Shown here in pieces: positions 24,055 to 33,990 of a stretch of DNA of 64,000 bases. The notes beneath the pieces are model-generated. The model ran no database searches and was not told the origin of the DNA. It saw only the letters and a list, made by a program, of their open reading frames with translations. Source of the stretch: Ascocoryne sarcoides NRRL 50072 (taxonomy: Eukaryota; Ascomycota; Leotiomycetes; Helotiales; Gelatinodiscaceae). The DNA is taken from positions 1,198,377 to 1,262,376 of the forward strand of contig KB205947.1 of assembly GCA_000328965.1 (NCBI GenBank), read 5' to 3'. The translations under genes were made by a program, and so were the position numbers. Within the stretch, counting starts at the first letter, position 1. Each line of letters starts with the position of its first letter.

Positions 24055-25431
24055 TTATGGAGCATACTCGAGGAGCGTGGTGTCATAGTAGTTGTAGCCT
24101 AAACTGCTCGGGGGCTCAAAGACGTAAATGTAAGTTGTTGGCCACCATGGTCCACCACCCCACCAGAGAGCACCGAGCCACACGTTCGAGTTCTGCTCCA
24201 TGTAACTCAACATACCCGTAACAGCTGTCAAACAGTCACTGTTAGCACCACCGGCATACTCGCCAATGATACCAAGCTTGTTGTTGTCAATCAACCATTG
24301 GGTAGCCGAAGTAATACGCTCAACACCGATGGTGGTGCTAACGCAGGTAGCCGAGGTTCCCGATCCGTCAGAATCGAGATATTGGTGCATTTCAAAGACT
24401 ATTTTGTTGGAGGGGTCAGTGAGATTGCCGAGGTTTGTATTTGTTGCCACCCAAGTCCAGGCTCCGGAGTAGGAGTTTCCTTCTACAAAGATGTATTGAG
24501 ATGTGGCACCTGTCGAACGGATACCGGTGATGGCGGCTTGGTTCAAGTTAAAGACGAGTGTCTGATCCATGTCGTGGTATTCGTTGTTTGTGTCAAAGAT
24601 CTATGACTGGTTAAAGGAATGAATGGACGATATGCAAAGCAGGTTGAACTTACGGCAAAGGAGTTGCTCGCATAGTTAGCTGCCAGGTTAGTCCAGAACG
24701 TTTGGAAGTCCGAAACGGAGGTGATGATTGCGCCGTTGTAGCGCCCAAAGTTATGGGGGTCAACAATGGCGTAAGCACCCTTAGCCGTGATATGGTTTAC
24801 AATAGCGGTGTAGTTGGCCAGATAGGCGGGGCTGAGGGCCGCTGCGAGACCGTTTGGTGCCATACGCTCCATGGCAAATGGGAGACGGAAGCTATTGAAT
24901 CCTTGGCTTATCAGAGTCTACATTATTGTCAGCCCCAGAAGCTCTAATTTTAGAGGGGAAGGTAAGGGACATACGTCAAGTGATGAAGTAGATGGGAAGA
25001 TGAAGTCCTTTCCCCAAACACCCGGGTAAGATGAAGAACCAAACTCGGCACCTGATTCATCAACACCCAACCACTTGAATTTGCCAGTGGGTGTTACAGA
25101 TGCACTAGCTGATGTCTTGGTAGTAGTAGTGAGAGTCGATACCGATGTTGTCTTAGTGCTGCTTATGATGGAAGAGGTGGAAGATTGACTTGTGGCACTA
25201 GTTGTCGTTTGTGCTGTTCCCGGGAGACATTGAGAGTAGTACGGGTTGAGTACTGTGCAGACGAGTCCGGAAACACATGTTGTAGGTCCTGTCCAACCTA
25301 CGACCAGCATTAGTAGACGATACTGGAGCTCAATACGTAGACTTACCAATCCCACCGCACTGGCCCCACTCTGTCTGCTGAGCACTAACAGCAGAGACCA
25401 AAAGGCCACTGAGGAGTTGAGATACTCTCAT
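24055..25431 (-). CDS. Secreted endo-beta-1,4-glucanase, CBM1 plus GH5
   Basis: Four exons: 25347-25431, 24975-25297, 24654-24917 and 24055-24600, 405 residues. A signal peptide (MRVSQLLSGLLVSAVSA) leads into a CBM1 cellulose-binding module (EWGQCGGIGWTGPTTC ... YYSQCL) with its four cysteines and aromatic face. A Ser/Thr linker of about 50 residues follows. The GH5 domain begins at FKWLGVDESGAEFG; it has FNSFRLPFAMERM, DPHNFGRYNG, the acid/base glutamate in NNEYHDM and the nucleophile in GIIGEYAGG. The layout equals that of Trichoderma EGII/Cel5A (GH5 subfamily 5). It cuts internal bonds in cellulose outside the cell. All introns are 49-57 nt and in expected phases. Confidence 0.93.
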
Positions 25432-25514
25432 CTTGCTTGAAGAAAAGAGTCAATTGTAAATCCAGTAGCTCGATGCTTAGTCTGACGTACACTTGAGGGG
25501 ATACTTCCCTTCTA

Positions 25515-25520
25515 CTTATA
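25515..25520 (-). promoter_or_regulatory. TATA-box candidate for the endoglucanase gene
   Basis: TATAAG on the minus strand lies 84 bases upstream of the ATG at 25431. A GCGGGG match to the CreA consensus SYGGRG sits just beyond it at 25531-25536. Both fit a glucose-repressed cellulase promoter but are short motifs. Confidence 0.4.
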
Positions 25521-27001
25521 CTCAAATTCAGCGGGGATTTTCATGGCGTACTATCCCGAAGTCTCAGTGCTCATCTGGAAGATGATGGTCCGCCGGCCCG
25601 TAAATTGTTTGTGGTTTCTGACATGTCTGACGGCTTCAGCTTGTCCGTTGAGAGGTGGAGTAATATGGAGAAAAACATGGAAGCTATTGGCCACCTCCAG
25701 ACGGCAAAATAACGTACCACTAGGATGAAATGGAAAAATAATGATGAAACTATGGCATTTCCCTTCAAGAGGAGCCTAGTGAATCTCCGAATTCGAGCGT
25801 GATCACATTATGAAATTTCATAAGCAATAACGAATTGGATTGGCTCGCAAGTCATTTAACATTATAATGAATTACGGGCGAAACTTCTCTGTGGTTCAAT
25901 GGCCACATGTGGACTTCTTTTCTTGGTGGTAGATTACTCTAAGGCTCCTCCTACCTCAGGATAAACTTCTCACCCTTGTCCCATGACTGAAATCTTCCAT
26001 GCACCAATAGATGCTTCTGGATCTCGGTAGATTAAGGGGTTTGTTCCGTCGGAGCCTCAGGGGCCGCAATCATCAATGGAGTTCTCCCCGGAGTTCCCTA
26101 GTGGGCTTTTCTTAATTTCTTCAGTGCCCTTCTCGCTTGGTGCCACCAGGATTAATGGACACTGAAATGCAACAACTCTTGGGAGCTCAAGGCATCTAAA
26201 CTTAAGACGTTAATTGAGAATTCCCAGCATCTGTTGTTCATACTCGATGTTTTAATAACATGATCTTAGATACCAAACTTTGTTCATGACAAGAAGCGCT
26301 CATATAGTTGCTTGGTGAGAAGAGAAGCCCCTTGAATTTCGGATGCCACAATTGGGGAAGGTAATTTGCCGGGGATATATAGATCTGTGGCAGTGCGCAT
26401 CAGATCCGGTGCCATTTGTCAGTCCATCGTTCAGAGATGGTGGGCTACCCCACCTTTTAGTTGACACTCGCCAGAGATGGTGAGAGGACTCGGAGAGGGG
26501 TAGAAATCAATTAAAAACACTAGCGTTAAAGTTCGCTAGCGTCTCTCCCGCTGTTAGGAGCTCATTGCCGAGCCGGGTGCCGAGCCGTGTGCCCAGCTTT
26601 TCGGCTCTAAACTATCTTTATAAAATACTTCCTTCTACCTGAAAGGTTCGCTTAATAAGATACAGACTAGAAAGTTAGCCTAAGAAGGGGTTAGGGACAA
26701 GGGTAAAAAAACATTAACTAACAAATAATTTAACGAAAGCCCTAAAAGGAAATTAGAGGCACTAGCTGAGTAATTGCAGAAAATTCTTCGGTAATTGTAA
26801 GAAAAGTGGGTAATTAATTGCTATTACGATTGAACTAAATCCTGTACGTTACCGGCTAGGACCTAGAATATCTCCTAGACAGTTCAAATCAAATGTTCCT
26901 ATTATATATATATGACCTCAAGCTTCTATATTTTGTACTTCACCTAATCCTAATTATCTTTCCTCTTCAGAACATTCAAGTTCAAGATAGCACCCCCTCC
27001 T

Positions 27002-27089
27002 GTTACTTCCTAACCGCCAACCACGACTGTTACTTCCCAACTACGAAACACGACTATTGACTATTACTTCCCAACCACCAAACACGAAA
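27002..27089 (+). repeat. Three 27-nt near-identical repeats directly before a start codon
   Basis: Copies at 27002-27028, 27029-27055 and 27063-27089 follow the pattern RTTACTTCCYAACYRCSAAMCACGAMW. The first two are contiguous; the third comes after a 7-nt spacer. The last copy ends 5 bases before the ATG at 27095, so the array is probably in the 5' leader. Differences are single-base changes. Confidence 0.85.
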
Positions 27090-27094
27090 GAAAT

Positions 27095-27619
27095 ATGGCA
27101 CGACACGATACCTCAAGCAGTACTCCCATTTTCGAGCTCGACTTTCTAAAAGCCGAACAAATTGAATTGCAAGCCCGACAAATCGAAGTCCAAGCCAAAA
27201 TCTCAAAGCTAGAAGTCTCTGAAGAGGCAAAAGCAGCAAAGGCCACAGCGTTAATTTTCCAAGAACAGGAAGAAACTCTGCAGAAATTCCTCGATGGGCC
27301 ACCACCCCCATACTCAGAAGTCAACGGACAGCGCTGTCCTGACTACAATACACACGTCCACAACGAAGCCAAGCTCAGGCTGCTTTTTTGCCACCATAAG
27401 CGGCTCAACTTCCTCCAGGTCAAGCAAGCAGAGGTATCATCTTGGAATAAGGCCCTGGCGTGGGCTAAGGAGAACAGAATATTCAATCTTAGGAGGGAGA
27501 CAGAAAAGAATAGAGAAGAAATGATAAAATGGAAGAGCGAATCGATGAGGTTATTCAGAATTATGGACGAGTTAGTGCAAGACGTGGAGGCTGCCTGTAG
27601 AGGTGGCGGTGAATCTTGA
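27095..27619 (+). CDS. Coiled-coil protein with PPPY and PDYNT motifs (paralogue 1)
   Basis: No known family is recognised. A single exon of 174 residues. Residues 15-66 are a Gln/Glu/Lys-rich predicted coiled coil (AEQIELQARQIEVQAKISKL). A proline run ending in PPPY sits at 69-73, followed by eight residues, PDYNT (82-86), four residues and EAKLR (91-95). The C-terminal half is again helical and charged (ETEKNREEMIKWKSESM). The same PPPY-x8-PDYNT-x4-EAKLR block, with the same spacing, occurs in the protein at 49797-50405. PPxY motifs are classic ligands of WW domains such as those of Rsp5/Nedd4 ligases; whether this one binds them is inference. There is no signal peptide or membrane helix. 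Confidence 0.65.
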   Translation: MARHDTSSSTPIFELDFLKAEQIELQARQIEVQAKISKLEVSEEAKAAKATALIFQEQEETLQKFLDGPPPPYSEVNGQRCPDYNTHVHNEAKLRLLFCHHKRLNFLQVKQAEVSSWNKALAWAKENRIFNLRRETEKNREEMIKWKSESMRLFRIMDELVQDVEAACRGGGES

Positions 27620-28215
27620 TTGTTACAGTGTATTTCTTTTCAACTTCGATAGTTGAAACGGGATGATATCGGTGAAAAAAGAAATTAAACATACTTTGTC
27701 TCAATTGCGAAAAAGAGAAGATTTTAAAACTTAATAATAATTGTAATTTACATACTGGTAATTGAGTTTGCCGATATCCTCGAATGTCAAGGCGAAAGGT
27801 AAGGACATTGGTCTCGAAAAAGAGTTGCAGAGCTAGGACTAGAATCATATGCGCATACGTGACAAAGGACAATGCAGAAGATATCATAAAGAAGGTACCA
27901 GCTACCAAATTTTGTAAATTTTATTAGAGTAAAAGGTTAACTCTAAAAGGACTTTTCATACTTCGTCATAGTAGGGAATAACTGTAGCTTAATGACAATT
28001 CCATAAAGATAAACCAAAGCACGCTGGAAATCATTCAGAGGAGAAGTAATCTACCAGAAAAAAGCATATAGGAGATTGCTATATGCCAAAATTCGATACT
28101 ACCACAGCTACTGCAACTTCAATCCCGAGTCTCACTAAGCATCCACTCCGCTAAACCTCAGATAGCCCTCCGTAAAACTGCCGACCACACACATACACTC
28201 CACCCCCATAATCCT
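27620..28215. other. Convergent intergenic region, AT-rich
   Basis: 596 bases between the PPPY gene and the small secreted protein gene, which end toward each other. No supported frame. Confidence 0.5.
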
Positions 28216-28590
28216 CTACAACCCCAAAGCAGAGTTCCAAGCATCAGCCGTACTCGCGTTCTTCGTTCCCAACGCCGCAATCGTTGCCTTAGCTGCTAAA
28301 CAAGTCGTCTCCCCCGCATCCCCCTTCGCCACCCCACAGACATTAATCAACTGGTTGCAGATCGCATTGGTTATGATATTGGGATTAAGGGCATCCTGCT
28401 GGCCCGCGGCGATGGTCGGATCGGTAGGTAGAAAAGTACCCTCCGTTGCCTTGCGTCCTGGACGACCTAGCTTGAAGTCCATGGCGGGAGAGCAGGTCCC
28501 GAATTGAGAAACGCGGGCCTTGATCGGGACTGCGGTTGCTGAAACAGTGCCAGCGAGGAAGAGAGAGACGAGGATGGTTGAATATTGCAT
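28216..28590 (-). CDS. Small secreted protein with four cysteines
   Basis: A single exon of 124 residues. The first ~19 residues form a signal peptide (MQYSTILVSLFLAGTVSATA), followed by a possible KAR processing site (PIKAR). The mature part has four cysteines, in FGTCSP, AICNQLINVCG and ETTCLAAK, enough for two disulfides. The C-terminus is Ala/Ser-rich and helical-looking. Size, secretion and Cys content fit candidate effectors or small wall-associated proteins of fungi; no enzyme or toxin family is recognised. Similar unannotated proteins are common in filamentous ascomycetes. The gene is isolated by AT-rich spacers. Confidence 0.75.
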   Translation of the reverse strand: MQYSTILVSLFLAGTVSATAVPIKARVSQFGTCSPAMDFKLGRPGRKATEGTFLPTDPTIAAGQQDALNPNIITNAICNQLINVCGVAKGDAGETTCLAAKATIAALGTKNASTADAWNSALGL

Positions 28591-29437
28591 TGTGAAAGCT
28601 TGTAGGTTGGACTTTTGTGAAGACTTTTGAAAGTGTTGATTGAAATGTAAAGACGGGCTAGCCGGTAATGGTTGAATATAGGCAAGAATGGAAGAAGTTC
28701 ACAGAACTTTGTTGGTTAAAATAACGATTGTTGGGGAATGAACGTTTGACTGAGTTTGGGATGGAGAGAAAAGGTTGAGGTGGTACATTTAGAGTTTATA
28801 TACAATTTTGACGTTGGCATAGCTGTAGAAAAAATCATGAGAGGCTCGTAGGGCGTGACTGGAGATCAAACTTGATGTCGGAGCCAAGGATTGGCGCTTG
28901 TAGATCAATATTCGCGACTTATGCATTGACGTCCAATCGAGGGATCTAAAGTCGACTTAGTGGATTGGTATGGGAATATTGGGATAAGATCAGAACTCGT
29001 AAGTTTCTACCTTATGCATACCAGAGTTATCAGATGAGATCATCTTATCAAGGGTCTCAAATGCTCAAGAGTTCGGATGAAAAGCAGGCCGCCGATTGAA
29101 GCAATATTTCCATCCATTCTTAGGACTGAGACAGGCTAAGTTTGAGGTGCCGAGTATCAAATACGTCTGGCCTCGATTTCTGGCAAATCAGTGGAATAAA
29201 GCTTCATCATGAGGGCTTTGATCCTGTCAATTCAATTTGAAAGGTCCATCTGACACTCGTGGCAATATCAATTATGTTGGTAAGTTTGGAGTAACCCCAT
29301 TTTAAAGATTAGCGAGTACTCGAGTAACAGCAATAACTGTATCATGAAATGCAGTACATATGCGCACCGACAAAACCCTTCCTATACGACTATCCCTCCA
29401 CAACTAAATGACACACTGGACACCTCACCCATTTATT
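28591..29437. other. Intergenic region with promoter of the small secreted protein
   Basis: 847 bases. Apart from the TATA candidate at 28795 nothing gene-like is seen. The right end is the 3' region of the membrane protein gene. Confidence 0.5.
28795..28802 (-). promoter_or_regulatory. TATA-box candidate for the small secreted protein gene
   Basis: TATATAAA on the minus strand, 205 bases upstream of the ATG at 28590. The match is good, but the distance implies a leader of about 170 bases. Confidence 0.45.
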
Positions 29438-30837
29438 CTACGCCCTCGCCTCCCCAATATCCCTTCCCACTCCCATTTCTGCTCTCCCCTCCCACCCATG
29501 GGGTGCTTCAACTGGTGGAGGTCCATACGGCCCCCCAACCGGCGGTGGGCTCGTATAAGGACTGACATCCACCTGGGCATTATTCGCCTTATAATCTGGC
29601 ACAGGAGTATACGCAATCATTCCATCCCCACCATCCTCATTGCCAGCAACATGCCCACTCCCCTTCCCCACATCCCGATTCGGCATCACGCTACCGCCCC
29701 CCCTCCTCGCACAGTATCCCCTCAAACACCACGCACAAGCCCCTAACACCACTGCAACAACAACAAAGCCCCCTACCGCGATACCAACAATCGCTCCCGT
29801 GCTTAATTTCGTCTCTTTAGAGATTGAGGATACTGTCCCTGGCAGCCCACTGGACCCGCCACCCGCCGTACTCGAACTCGAAGCAGCAGACGTGATAGAT
29901 GACTTGGCGCCCGTCCCTTCCACGAGACTCGTAACTGTAGTCACATCTCCGTTTTTCAGCGTGCTAGTCACCACCGCTGTGCTTGTAGTCTCTGTTTGCG
30001 TAAATGTAGCGCCCCCGCCACCAACACCACCAGCTTGTACCGTACTCGTTGCTACGAGACTGGAGGCTACGGCTTGGCCTGTATATGTAGTTGAATGTTA
30101 GTGAATACTCTTCTCATGACTTCTCTTTCCTTCTTCTCGGGAGCTGGACTCCCCCACTCCCAGAAAGCAACCCATCAAGCAAAGAACAAGGCAATAGAGA
30201 CATACCACTAGGTTCACAGATCCCTGCATATCCCTTCAACGGTAGAACCCCAAACTCGTTATCTTCACAACAAAAGTACGTCTGCTGCGACTCACGTAGG
30301 ACGTACATATCCCACGACGAGTTAGCGCAGACGGGGAGATTGGAAACCACGTTGATGCAGTCTGAATCTGTTTCCTTTATCAGCTACTGTCTCCTATTTA
30401 TATCCCCCCCCATCTTCTCCCTCCCTCCTATTCCTTCCCTACTTGTCTTCCCCCCCCCTAACATCCTCATATAACTAAAACCAAATTTAGAAAGAACACT
30501 CACTACTAGGACAGCAATATGGATAAATACCCCCAAAGCATGTCTGCCCGCTGGGACAACAAGTCGGGTTTATGCTCCCAGAGCTCGTACTACATGCCAC
30601 CGGCGCCTCCGCCGGACAGCTGCTTCCCGATAGAGCGAGCGCCCAACCGCCGTTATACGCCCTTCTCTCCAACCCCCTCCATCTCCCTTCCAAGTCCCTC
30701 TGATCCAATGGTGGAATCGTTTGCCTAGGGATTACAGGGTCCGCCCTTTGAGCGAGGAGCGCCAGAGAAGTACATGATAGAAATAGGAGTAGCAGAAGAA
30801 TCAGAGAAGGGGGAGTAGAGCTGGGAACCAACAGCAT
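29438..30837 (-). CDS. Cys-rich single-pass membrane protein of unknown function
   Basis: Three exons: 30504-30837, 30206-30367 and 29438-30078, 378 residues; both introns (136 and 127 nt) are phase 1. A signal peptide with a long Leu stretch opens the protein. The ectodomain has two Cys-rich parts: CSTSSGSINPTCCPSGQTCF plus YCCPSNSDC, and CANSSWDMYVLRE through YFCCEDNEFGVLP. A Ser/Thr/Gly stalk precedes one transmembrane helix (GAIVGIAVGGFVVVAVVLGA), then a CWCLRGYCARR-like basic stop. The cytosolic tail is Pro/Gly/Tyr-rich (PYTSPPPVGGPYGPPP). The plan resembles fungal wall-sensor or mucin-like proteins, but no named domain such as WSC is recognised. It is likely at the plasma membrane. Confidence 0.75.
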
Positions 30838-31983
30838 GGTAATAGGGGTAGAAATCGTATTGTTTGATTACTTGGAGCGGGAAGACGAAAGAGAGAGAGG
30901 AAAAGACGGTGAAAATCGGAGAAGAGGGGAAGGAAGATATAAGAAATACCCACATGCAAAAAACTGAAATTAAAGGTAAGCATCCTCATAAGGCTCAGCT
31001 CTTTCCAGCTCCTCCCTCCTATTCTCATATTCACTCCGCCTTCCGAAAGGAAACATGACCATCCACCAAATCGACTTGAACCAAAGTTCCAAAGCCAACG
31101 TAAAGCCACGGATCAGGTGTCGAATAAACTCTCGGTTTCAAATCGAGACATATGAGCTGGTCCTGGGGCTGAAAAAGCCTGACGCCAAATCCCGAAATGC
31201 GCTGGTTGTGATTGGACCTTGGTTGTGGCGCTGGCGAACCCAACATGTTGGGTGTCGGCATGCTCCACAACTGCTAGGCATCTGGGACGGTGAGAGAGCC
31301 GGAGAAAAAGGAGAATTTGAAGAATGATAGAAACCAAAAAGAGAGAAGAAAGCCAAGGAAAGCTGCTGGACCTATCAGATCGTAAAGGCTTGCGGTTCGA
31401 CTTGGGTCTGGGCTTTAGTAGCATCCATAGCTGTAAATTTGGAAATTTGCAAATGGAACAAACCCTGACTTACTGGAGCCTCACACTAACTAAACGCGAA
31501 AGTACGCAGTTTGAGGTGGCCGAATCTCTCATTTCTTGCCTTGATCCAAGGCATCATTTGGCACCCACTAGGGGCACCGATCATGACCATCAAGATCACA
31601 ACAACTACTTCTGCATTCCCATGCATCCCAACAAATAACCTAGAGAAGAGAGTGGTGCGAAGAGGTCGCCCGGCCTTCTATAGTCATCCATCATCATACC
31701 CACAGGGCATAACTTCGTGACAAAAAGTAAACGCTACCGTCCTATCCCAAGTGTGTCCAAACTTTCCTAATCAAACAATAAAGCAAGGGGTATTACAAAG
31801 AGTGGAGGATGAATGTGTAACTCTGTTCATCGGAAGGCGGCCAATCTCGTGTGTATGCGAAGGGAGATCGATGCGAAAGGGCAAGGATTCCAAGGTCCAA
31901 TCTGATGGGGAGGGAGTATAGCAGTCATTCTCAAAACACAATCCTTACTCCGAGCTGGGTACCTGATGCAGCAACACATAACT
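30838..31983. other. Intergenic region
   Basis: 1.1 kb. Opposing ORFs of 90-104 codons near 31055-31424 have no recognisable features and overlap each other; neither is supported. The right part is the 3' region of the BTB gene. Confidence 0.5.
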
Positions 31984-32980
31984 TTAGATGGTCTTGGGAG
32001 ATTTGGAGTTACTGTCAGGTGTTGTTAGCATCGGGTAAAAACAAGAGAGGTAGGTAGAAGAGAGAAAAGCATACCCAATATCCACAATATCATCGACATG
32101 GTTACATAGCGCTACAAACAGGTCAAAGAAAAGCTTGCCACCACTCTCCATTTCTGTCTGCATGGTTCCGCTCCTCTTAAATGTCTTGCGGCATCTAATG
32201 ATCAAGGCGAGATAATGAGCGCGGAGCCGCGAGTCTGAGTCTGGCGTGTTATCGTACGCATATCGTGCACTGTGGAGGATAGTAGCGACCTCGATTCCGC
32301 TCTGTAGACCTTGCTTCCGAAGAGCAAGGCGTTTGAGCTCTTCGAGACCGTACCGCTCCGCTGCGCAGTATATAACGGTATCCCGAAGGAGATGTTCACG
32401 CATGCTGGTCATATATATTGTTGCCTCGACAGAACCGCGGCCACCGGTATTTTCTGGGTTGGGTGAGGAGTTTGTTGCATCCTCGAGTTCCCAAGAGTCG
32501 CGGCGCTTGTTGTGCAACAAGCGAGGGTAATAGTCGCCCTTCTGTAAGGCAGAAAGTTAGTTATTGCTGGATAATGGGAGTGGTAGACATACGTATAGGT
32601 ACTCAAGAACACAGGAAAAGATCTCTGGTTCCTCGTCTGGGAGTTCGATCCTCTTACTCTCCGCCTCGAGGAATTGACCTCTGCATGCCGCTGCGAAAAA
32701 AGGCGACACGGAGATGACATCCTCATGGGCAGCAAAAAGCCGTCCTTCTCTGCCAACTGTAAAGGTTACAATCGGCGAGGTCAGAGTGCTGCTGAGCAAG
32801 TTAGTATACTCCGATTCCCTTTGCGACGAAAGCGTTTAGGCAGAAGGCATACCTCCCGACTGGCGGGCTCTGATCAAACGACCTCTGCAATTTCGACAAC
32901 TTCGTAGCATCCTTATGCGACTTCTTCAACTTCATAGTTTTCTCCACGCGATCGTGGGTGCGGAACGATCGCTTGAACAT
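31984..32980 (-). CDS. BTB/POZ domain protein
   Basis: Four exons: 32853-32980, 32593-32791, 32075-32541 and 31984-32011, 273 residues, with phases agreeing. A basic N-terminal tail (KKSHKDATKLSKLQRSF) is followed by a BTB domain: SPIVTFTVGREGRLFAAHEDV, SPFFAAACRGQFLEAESKRI, ELPDEEPEIFSCVLEYLYKG. The rest is helical (VIYCAAERYGLEELKRLALR). Fungal proteins of this type are common; BTB domains can dimerise or bridge Cullin-3 to substrates, but no substrate domain such as Kelch is present here. The last exon is only 28 nt and ends NSKSPKTI. It is probably cytosolic or nuclear. Confidence 0.8.
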
Positions 32981-33990
32981 GGTTGTGATGTGCGGTTTTG
33001 GTATCTGTGTTGAAGGCTGAGTCGGTGGGGATGGAGGGGAAGTTCTTGAACGAGTGACGAAAGGAGTGTCGGGAGAAATCTAGACTGACGCACAAATGAT
33101 TGACTGGGCCCTGGAAAAGATCTCTTCGATATTCAATGAAAGTCTAGAGATCTTTGAAGGTAGTTTGCGACCCGAAAGGTGTGGTGAGGAGAAAAGGAAA
33201 CCGAGCTGAGAAGCGCGAAGATAGGGAAGATATACGGCCTAGGCTGTGCAGGCGGCCACGTGATACCGCGTTGATGTCATTGGCCATTTTAATGTTTGTG
33301 ACTTGGCTGGATAGGGGAAGGATTTGCTGGAGTTTCTCCTGCATGTGTTGTTGTTATTCGCCCAGTTGTCATGCATAATGTTATCCGCGTAAGGTGCGTA
33401 GCCTAGTGGATGGAAAGAGGGTTATGCAGCGGCTTAGAAACAGGTGGAGTAGCAAGCGAGGCGAGTTGGGCTCTAAGGGGAGTTAAGGCTATTATTGGTG
33501 GAGTTGCGGGCGAGTTAGCAATCACAGGGAGTCACCGGAGAGTCATGTTCTAATCTTGAGGTGCAATTGTCCAATAGCCTTCAAAGAGATTGTGATTATG
33601 TCGTGGTGTTCTATAGGTTTGAAGTCGGTTGATGAATAACTGCTAGACTATGACGGTTTCTAAGCAGAATGACTTCTAAAACCTTATGGATATGCGACAA
33701 CCCAAGGCATCCAGATATATTGTTATAGTTTACAAGAGGTCTTCTCGTCACTTAAGAAAAGGAGCTATAAAAACAACCAGCTGAGACGAGATAGAGCCAA
33801 ATGTAGGTTGACGAGTCTGGCTGATAGACTCAACACAGCTCAAATCTGTTCTACTAACTATAAGTGGCTGAATATATTGCTACAAATGTCTCTACATATC
33901 CATTCCCTCCCACGTAACCTTATCACAACTTTTCCATCTCCATCGTAAAGGGGTATAAACAACGCACATCAACTCATTAACCATCCATAC
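32981..33990. other. Intergenic region
   Basis: About 1 kb: BTB promoter on the left, 3' region of the J-domain gene on the right. No supported gene. A sequence near 33391 resembles the start of a tRNA but has no T-arm. Confidence 0.5.

Larger units (their letters stand above)
25432..27094. other. Intergenic region, AT-rich island
   Basis: Contains the endoglucanase promoter on its left side. Around 26510-26540 there is a small inverted repeat (CTAGCG, 8-nt loop, CGCTAG), and at 26567-26590 two 12-nt copies of GCCGAGCCGGGT-like sequence. From 26600 to 26960 the DNA is AT-rich without a frame. The last 100 bases carry the 27-nt repeats described separately. Confidence 0.5.

Noticed and set aside
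31055..31424. Opposing 90-103 codon frames
   Set aside because: They overlap on opposite strands, and neither has a domain, signal peptide or coding-like composition that stands out.
33391..33440. Sequence resembling a tRNA A box (TAGCCTAGTGGATGG)
   Set aside because: No B box follows at tRNA distance and no cloverleaf can be drawn.
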